Shown in pieces: positions 5,842 through 9,190 of a DNA stretch of 9,190 nt. Made by a program: the position numbers and the translations under genes. How positions within the stretch are numbered: the stretch's first letter is position 1; every line of letters starts with the position of its first letter. The stretch lies in assembly GCA_900541395.1 (NCBI GenBank), contig UQJT01000064.1, positions 1 through 9,190 on the forward strand. Reading direction: 5' to 3'. Source of the stretch: an uncultured Desulfovibrio sp. GTDB taxonomy: Bacteria; Desulfobacterota; Desulfovibrionia; Desulfovibrionales; Desulfovibrionaceae. The notes below the pieces were generated by a model that was not told the DNA's origin, did not search any database, and worked only from the letters and a program-made list of their open reading frames with translations.

Positions 5842-7932
5842 CTACTGCTTGAGGCCGAGGATGGTTTCCAGCATCTGATCGGCGGTGGTAATCAGCTTGG
5901 CGGCCGCCGTATAGGAATGTTGGTAACGGATGAGGTTGGTCATCTCCTCATCCAGATTGACGCCGCTGATGGCGCTGGCGCGGGTGTCGAGATCGTCGGC
6001 CAGGGCGGTGTTATACTGTTCGTTGAACATGGCGGTGCGTGTTTCGGACCCCACCAGCCCCACCAGTCCGGCATAATATCCGCCCAGGGTCTGGGTGCTG
6101 TTTTCCCATAAGGTGGAGACGCGTACGTCCTTGGTGGCCAGTTGAGAAATGCGCGAGGCGATGTTGCCGTCGCCTTCGTTGGCCTCGCCGTTGCCGTCCA
6201 CGCTTTGGGCGTTGATCAGGCTCAGGTTGTTGCGCAGTACGGGATTGACGCTGATATCGGACGCGCTGCCGCCCTGGAAAAACGTGTTCAGCCCCAGGCC
6301 CGCCAGCAGCCCCGTACTGTCGGAACCGGCGTTGAAAGTCACGCCGTCGGCGGCGCTGATGTGCAGCCTGCCGTTTTCGATGGTGGCGGTGATCAGGTTT
6401 CGGCCGGGGTGGTTGGGGTCGGGGTAACTGTTGTTGAGGGCGTAGGCCACGTCTTCCAGACTGTGCACGGCGGGGTCGAAGTTGGTCGCCGGGCCGCCGG
6501 GCACATGGGGATTGGTGAAATCCAGAGAGCCGGACAACAGGCTTTCGCCGGTGTTCGCGTCGTAAAAATGCAGAGAGAGGTTGCCCTCGGTCAGGCGGTC
6601 GGCATAGGTCAGTCCGGAGTTGCGGCCGCCGATGGGCAGGTCGCTGCGGTCCACGCCGTAGGTGCCCTGCATGTTGGTCAGGCGCTCCAGGCCCGATCCC
6701 TGGGAATGGAGCATATTCACTTCCCATACCAGGGTGTTGGCGAAGGCGTCCAGCTTGTCCATGTACCGACCCACATGGTAATCGCGCACGTTGAAATAGG
6801 ACGTGAGCTTACCGCCGGTCAGGCGGTTGCTGTTTTCCGTGCCGTCGTCGTAGGTCTGGGGGGTGATGTTGATCGGATCGCGGGTGGGAGAGTCCCAATA
6901 CACGCCGGTTTTGGGCACGATGACGAACTTGTCGCCCGCGCTGAAGCTGTCGCCCTCGTTACGGTGAAACGTGATGTCCAGGTTTTTGATGCGGATGCTC
7001 TGGCCCTCGGGCGGAACGTCGAAGGTGGCGATTTTGCCGTCCTCGCCCCGCATCCAGCTTTTGCCGCCGTCCAGCGACACGCGGAAGCTGTTGCCGTCCA
7101 CGAAGTCCAAGGTATATTCGCGCGAGTCGTCGCCCGAAAACTCAAGTTCGCCGGTAAAATTTTTGGTCTGCTTCTCCACCCCGGAGGGCTGCACCTGAAG
7201 CTTGAACACGCTGTCGCCGCTCAGGAGGGGCTGACCGCTTTCGGTAAACAGCGAAAAATCGGAACCGCCCTTGTCCTCCACCCGCACGTCGATGAGTTCG
7301 GATAACTGGCGCACCAACTGATCGCGCTGGTCATACAGGGTGTTGGGAGTGTTGGTCGGCGTCTGGGCCACCGCGATCTGCTTGTTGAGCTCCCGCAGTC
7401 GTTCCAGAATATTGTTGACCTCGGTAACGGTCTGGTTGATGTAGGAATCCATTTCCTTTTGGATGGATTCCAGGCTGCTCTTGCTGTCCCGGATCAGGGC
7501 GGCCAGGCTGTCGGCCTGGGCCAGAAGATCCTCGCGCACGGCCTCGTTGTCCGGCGTGCCCGCCAGCTTGCTCCAATTGGTGAAAAAGACGGACAATTGA
7601 TTACTGATGCCCTCGCGGTTGGCCTCGTTGAAAATGTTTTCCACGCTTTGCAGTATGGTGGACTGCTCGCTCCAGCGTTGTTGCTGGGTAAAGCGTTCAA
7701 GATAGGCGTTTTCGATGAATCGGTTGAAGTTGCGGTAGACTTCGGAGGCATAGACCCCCATGCCGATCTGTCCGGGATGTCCGTCGACGGGCCTGGCTTC
7801 CTGAAAACGCACCGACTGCCGGGAATAACCGTCGGTATCCACGTTGGCGACGTTGTTGCCCGTGACGCCGAGGGCTATCTGATTGGCGTACAGCGCGCCG
7901 GTGCCGATATTCAGGAGATTGTTGACGCCCAT
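5842..7932 (-). CDS. flgK: Flagellar hook-associated protein FlgK (HAP1), enlarged
   Basis: FlgK is the first junction protein on the hook tip and is secreted with help from FlgN. The N-terminus carries the rod/hook signature GALYANQIALGVTGNNVANV followed by DTDGYSRQSV (12-41). The C-terminus carries the matching helix SGVNLDEEMTNLIRYQHSY with TAAAKLITTADQMLETIL (656-692). A coiled-coil region spans about 80-220. At 696 residues it exceeds E. coli FlgK (547). An inserted or expanded middle includes an Asp-box, SLDGGKSW (286-293), in a segment shared with FlgL. No cysteine is present, as expected for an exported axial protein. AAGGA lies 9 nt before the ATG. It is cotranscribed with flgN upstream and flgL downstream. 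Confidence 0.96.
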   Translation of the reverse strand: MGVNNLLNIGTGALYANQIALGVTGNNVANVDTDGYSRQSVRFQEARPVDGHPGQIGMGVYASEVYRNFNRFIENAYLERFTQQQRWSEQSTILQSVENIFNEANREGISNQLSVFFTNWSKLAGTPDNEAVREDLLAQADSLAALIRDSKSSLESIQKEMDSYINQTVTEVNNILERLRELNKQIAVAQTPTNTPNTLYDQRDQLVRQLSELIDVRVEDKGGSDFSLFTESGQPLLSGDSVFKLQVQPSGVEKQTKNFTGELEFSGDDSREYTLDFVDGNSFRVSLDGGKSWMRGEDGKIATFDVPPEGQSIRIKNLDITFHRNEGDSFSAGDKFVIVPKTGVYWDSPTRDPINITPQTYDDGTENSNRLTGGKLTSYFNVRDYHVGRYMDKLDAFANTLVWEVNMLHSQGSGLERLTNMQGTYGVDRSDLPIGGRNSGLTYADRLTEGNLSLHFYDANTGESLLSGSLDFTNPHVPGGPATNFDPAVHSLEDVAYALNNSYPDPNHPGRNLITATIENGRLHISAADGVTFNAGSDSTGLLAGLGLNTFFQGGSASDISVNPVLRNNLSLINAQSVDGNGEANEGDGNIASRISQLATKDVRVSTLWENSTQTLGGYYAGLVGLVGSETRTAMFNEQYNTALADDLDTRASAISGVNLDEEMTNLIRYQHSYTAAAKLITTADQMLETILGLKQ
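6898..7125 (-). repeat. FlgK Asp-box module (residues ~270-345)
   Basis: Encodes FRVSLDGGKSW, then ATFDVPPEGQSIRI, then EGDSFSAGDKFVIVPK. It matches by eye the order and spacing of elements in FlgL copy 2 (4602-4853). Boundaries are approximate. Confidence 0.55.
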
Positions 7933-7940
7933 AATGACGG

Positions 7941-7947
7941 ATCCTTG
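7941..7947 (-). promoter_or_regulatory. flgK ribosome binding site, CAAGGAT
   Basis: AAGGA lies 9 nt before the flgK ATG. The seven bases CAAGGAT equal the core of the published CsrA SELEX consensus (CARGGAU), so the site could be a CsrA target. Flanking bases ACG/CGT could form only a short 3-bp stem. Confidence 0.45.
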
Positions 7948-7986
7948 GGAACGTGTGAGCTGAAAAAGACTGCGTCGGAGGAGAAC

Positions 7987-8451
7987 TTACAGTCGCCCGG
8001 AAAACAGGGATGCGGCGGGGTGGGGTTGATTGTAACGGCCCCGGCGGCCGTAGGTATCCTGCTGGGGGGGCAGAATGCGGGCGTGCAGGTAGTCGAGCAT
8101 ACGCTTGCTCTGATCCATGAGGCCCAGGGACAGTTCGGTGTTGCGCGAGGCCCGGCGGGCGCACGCCTGTTCGCCCGCGTCGATGTGGCGCCACAATTCG
8201 GTCAAGGCCTCGCCCTGTTCCTCGGGCAGCATCTGGGCGTAATCCAGCACCTTGCCGCCGCCCAGGCGACGGATCACCGTTTCCTTCTCCACGGCCAGTT
8301 GGCGCAGAAGTTCGTGTATGGAAAATTCGAGGCCCATGACGGCCTCGGTTTCATGCTTGAGCAACAGGGAAAATTCTTCATCCAAAAGCTCGCCGAGCAG
8401 GGTCAGCGCTTTGGCCTGGCGGTCAAGATTGCCGTATATCAGGCTGTACAT
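7987..8451 (-). CDS. flgN: FlgN-like flagellar export chaperone
   Basis: FlgN keeps FlgK and FlgL unfolded and brings them to the flagellar export gate. This 154-residue protein is predominantly helical, with charged heptad-like stretches: LLGELLDEEFSLLLKHETEAV, a central helix with LLRQLAVEKETVIRRL, and a final helix containing SLGLMDQSKRMLDYLHARI. It ends in a short polar tail with TYGRRGR, resembling the TYG-containing tail of FlgN proteins. FlgN sequences diverge strongly, so the call rests on size, helical pattern and position directly upstream of flgK. The ATG at 8451 is preferred because GAGGAG stands 9 nt upstream; a longer frame starting at 8601 would run deep into the upstream peptidase gene. 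Confidence 0.75.
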   Translation of the reverse strand: MYSLIYGNLDRQAKALTLLGELLDEEFSLLLKHETEAVMGLEFSIHELLRQLAVEKETVIRRLGGGKVLDYAQMLPEEQGEALTELWRHIDAGEQACARRASRNTELSLGLMDQSKRMLDYLHARILPPQQDTYGRRGRYNQPHPAASLFSGRL

Positions 8452-8470
8452 GATGTCGTTCTCCTCGCCT

Positions 8471-9190
8471 TCACCGGGCGTCCGCGACCTGAATATCGCG
8501 TTGTCGCAGTAAGGGTTCCGGGTTGAGCGCCAAATCGCCGCGACGAACCTCGAAATGCAGGTGGGGGCCCGCCGCGCGACCGCTTGCCCCTGCTTTTGCA
8601 AGTTCCGTGCCCGTGTCGACGCGCTGTCCCGGCTTTACGTCCAGCTCCTGGTTGTGTCCGTAGAAGGTGCGCAAGCCGTCGCCGTGATCCAATACCACCA
8701 GGTTGCCCAGTTCGGCGTGTTCACCGGCGAAGGTCACTACGCCGGAGCGGGCGGCGCGCACGCTTTCGCCTGGTTCGGCCTTGATGTCCACGCCGGCGTG
8801 CCAGGCGCGGCGGCCGGTGAGGGGATCAAGCCGCCAGCCGAACCCGGAACTGATATCGCCCGTCACGGGGGCGGCCAGGCTGCCCCTGGGAGGAGCGGGG
8901 TTGCCCAGGGCCACGGACTCGGCCACTTCTTCGGGTCCGGTCAGGGCCGGTCCCCCCGCCTGGGCGGCCAGGGCGGTCGCCCCGGAAAGCGTCGTCACGG
9001 AAGCCGTGGTCCGAGCGACCCGGGCGGCGGGGGCGGAAGCGAAACGAGTGGGAATGAAGCGGGGCTTGATGCCCGCCAGAATATCCTGGGTCGGCGCGGG
9101 CACGCCGGGTGTGGCGCGATGCGAGGATGTCGAGGCGATTTCCTCGGCGGCCGTGGGGGCGGGAATGGACTCGGCTGCGGGGGCGGCGGC
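8471..9190 (-). CDS. M23-family peptidoglycan endopeptidase (N-terminus outside window)
   Basis: A zinc endopeptidase of the LytM/lysostaphin (M23) type that cleaves peptidoglycan cross-links. The catalytic domain is complete: SGFGWRLDPLTGRRAWHAGVD holds the HxxxD zinc ligands (8786-8800), followed by TFYGH, and GPHLHFEV holds the HxH pair (8555-8563). All expected ligands are present, so it is probably active. Ahead of it is a long Ala/Pro/Thr-rich linker that runs open to the window edge. The GTG at 9103 is an internal valine, not a convincing start. A FlgJ-like rod-binding domain could lie further upstream, but this is not visible. The stop is 19 bp before flgN, so it belongs to the flagellar operon and may open the wall for rod or filament assembly. 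Confidence 0.85.
   Translation of the reverse strand, partial: AAAPAAESIPAPTAAEEIASTSSHRATPGVPAPTQDILAGIKPRFIPTRFASAPAARVARTTASVTTLSGATALAAQAGGPALTGPEEVAESVALGNPAPPRGSLAAPVTGDISSGFGWRLDPLTGRRAWHAGVDIKAEPGESVRAARSGVVTFAGEHAELGNLVVLDHGDGLRTFYGHNQELDVKPGQRVDTGTELAKAGASGRAAGPHLHFEVRRGDLALNPEPLLRQRDIQVADAR

Noticed and set aside
6142..7305. 387-codon plus-strand ORF antisense to flgK
   Set aside because: It is a shadow of the GC-rich flgK coding frame, with Val/Gly/Ala-rich sequence and no domain or ribosome binding site pattern.
7933..7986. Terminator in the flgN-flgK gap (GAC-GCA-GTC followed by five T on the minus strand)
   Set aside because: The stem is only 3 bp, too weak for an intrinsic terminator, and the genes are expected to be cotranscribed.
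7459..8526. 355-codon plus-strand ORF antisense to flgN and flgK
   Set aside because: It crosses two well-supported genes and the gap between them, with low-complexity content. It is a shadow frame.

Overview
The window is GC-rich, compact bacterial chromosome carrying the distal part of a flagellar hook-filament junction operon. FlgK and FlgL are enlarged, an M23 peptidase and a FlgN-like chaperone lie upstream of flgK, and csrA-fliW lies downstream of flgL. From memory of such clusters this points to a sulfate-reducing member of the Desulfovibrionaceae. That placement is an inference from gene order and protein style, not from a search.

Layout. Bases 1-45 are not genomic. They match an Illumina/Nextera (Tn5) adapter with a few read errors, so the window starts at a contig end. 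The genome starts at about 46, inside a gene on the minus strand (46-971). That gene encodes an SAM-dependent methyltransferase whose C-terminus runs into the start of a glycosyltransferase domain, and it is cut by the contig end. Its promoter region (972-1246) holds a near-consensus sigma-54 -24/-12 element on the minus strand. On the plus strand of the same divergent region begins a two-gene unit: yccF (1247-1702), then a YdjM-like membrane metal-dependent hydrolase with a TTG start (1712-2200).

From 2210 to the window end everything is on the minus strand. In transcription order, right to left, it reads: M23 endopeptidase (8471 to beyond 9190, N-terminus outside the window), flgN-like (7987-8451), flgK (5842-7932), flgL (4170-5816), a 222-bp gap rich in inverted repeats with a possible 54-codon ORF, csrA (3711-3947), fliW (3184-3732, overlapping csrA by 22 nt) and galE (2210-3187, overlapping fliW by an ATGA). 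galE converges on the ydjM-like gene with only 9 bp between them.

How it works together. FlgN is the export chaperone for FlgK and FlgL, the two hook-filament junction proteins. An M23 peptidase can open peptidoglycan for the growing structure. CsrA and its protein antagonist FliW couple flagellin level to translation. GalE supplies UDP-galactose-type sugars, possibly for surface or flagellar glycans; the methyltransferase/glycosyltransferase gene at the left edge also fits surface glycan work. The least expected features are Asp-box (SxDxGx[ST]W) modules shared by the middle regions of FlgK (one) and FlgL (two), the sigma-54 promoter of the methyltransferase gene, and the structured flgL-csrA gap.
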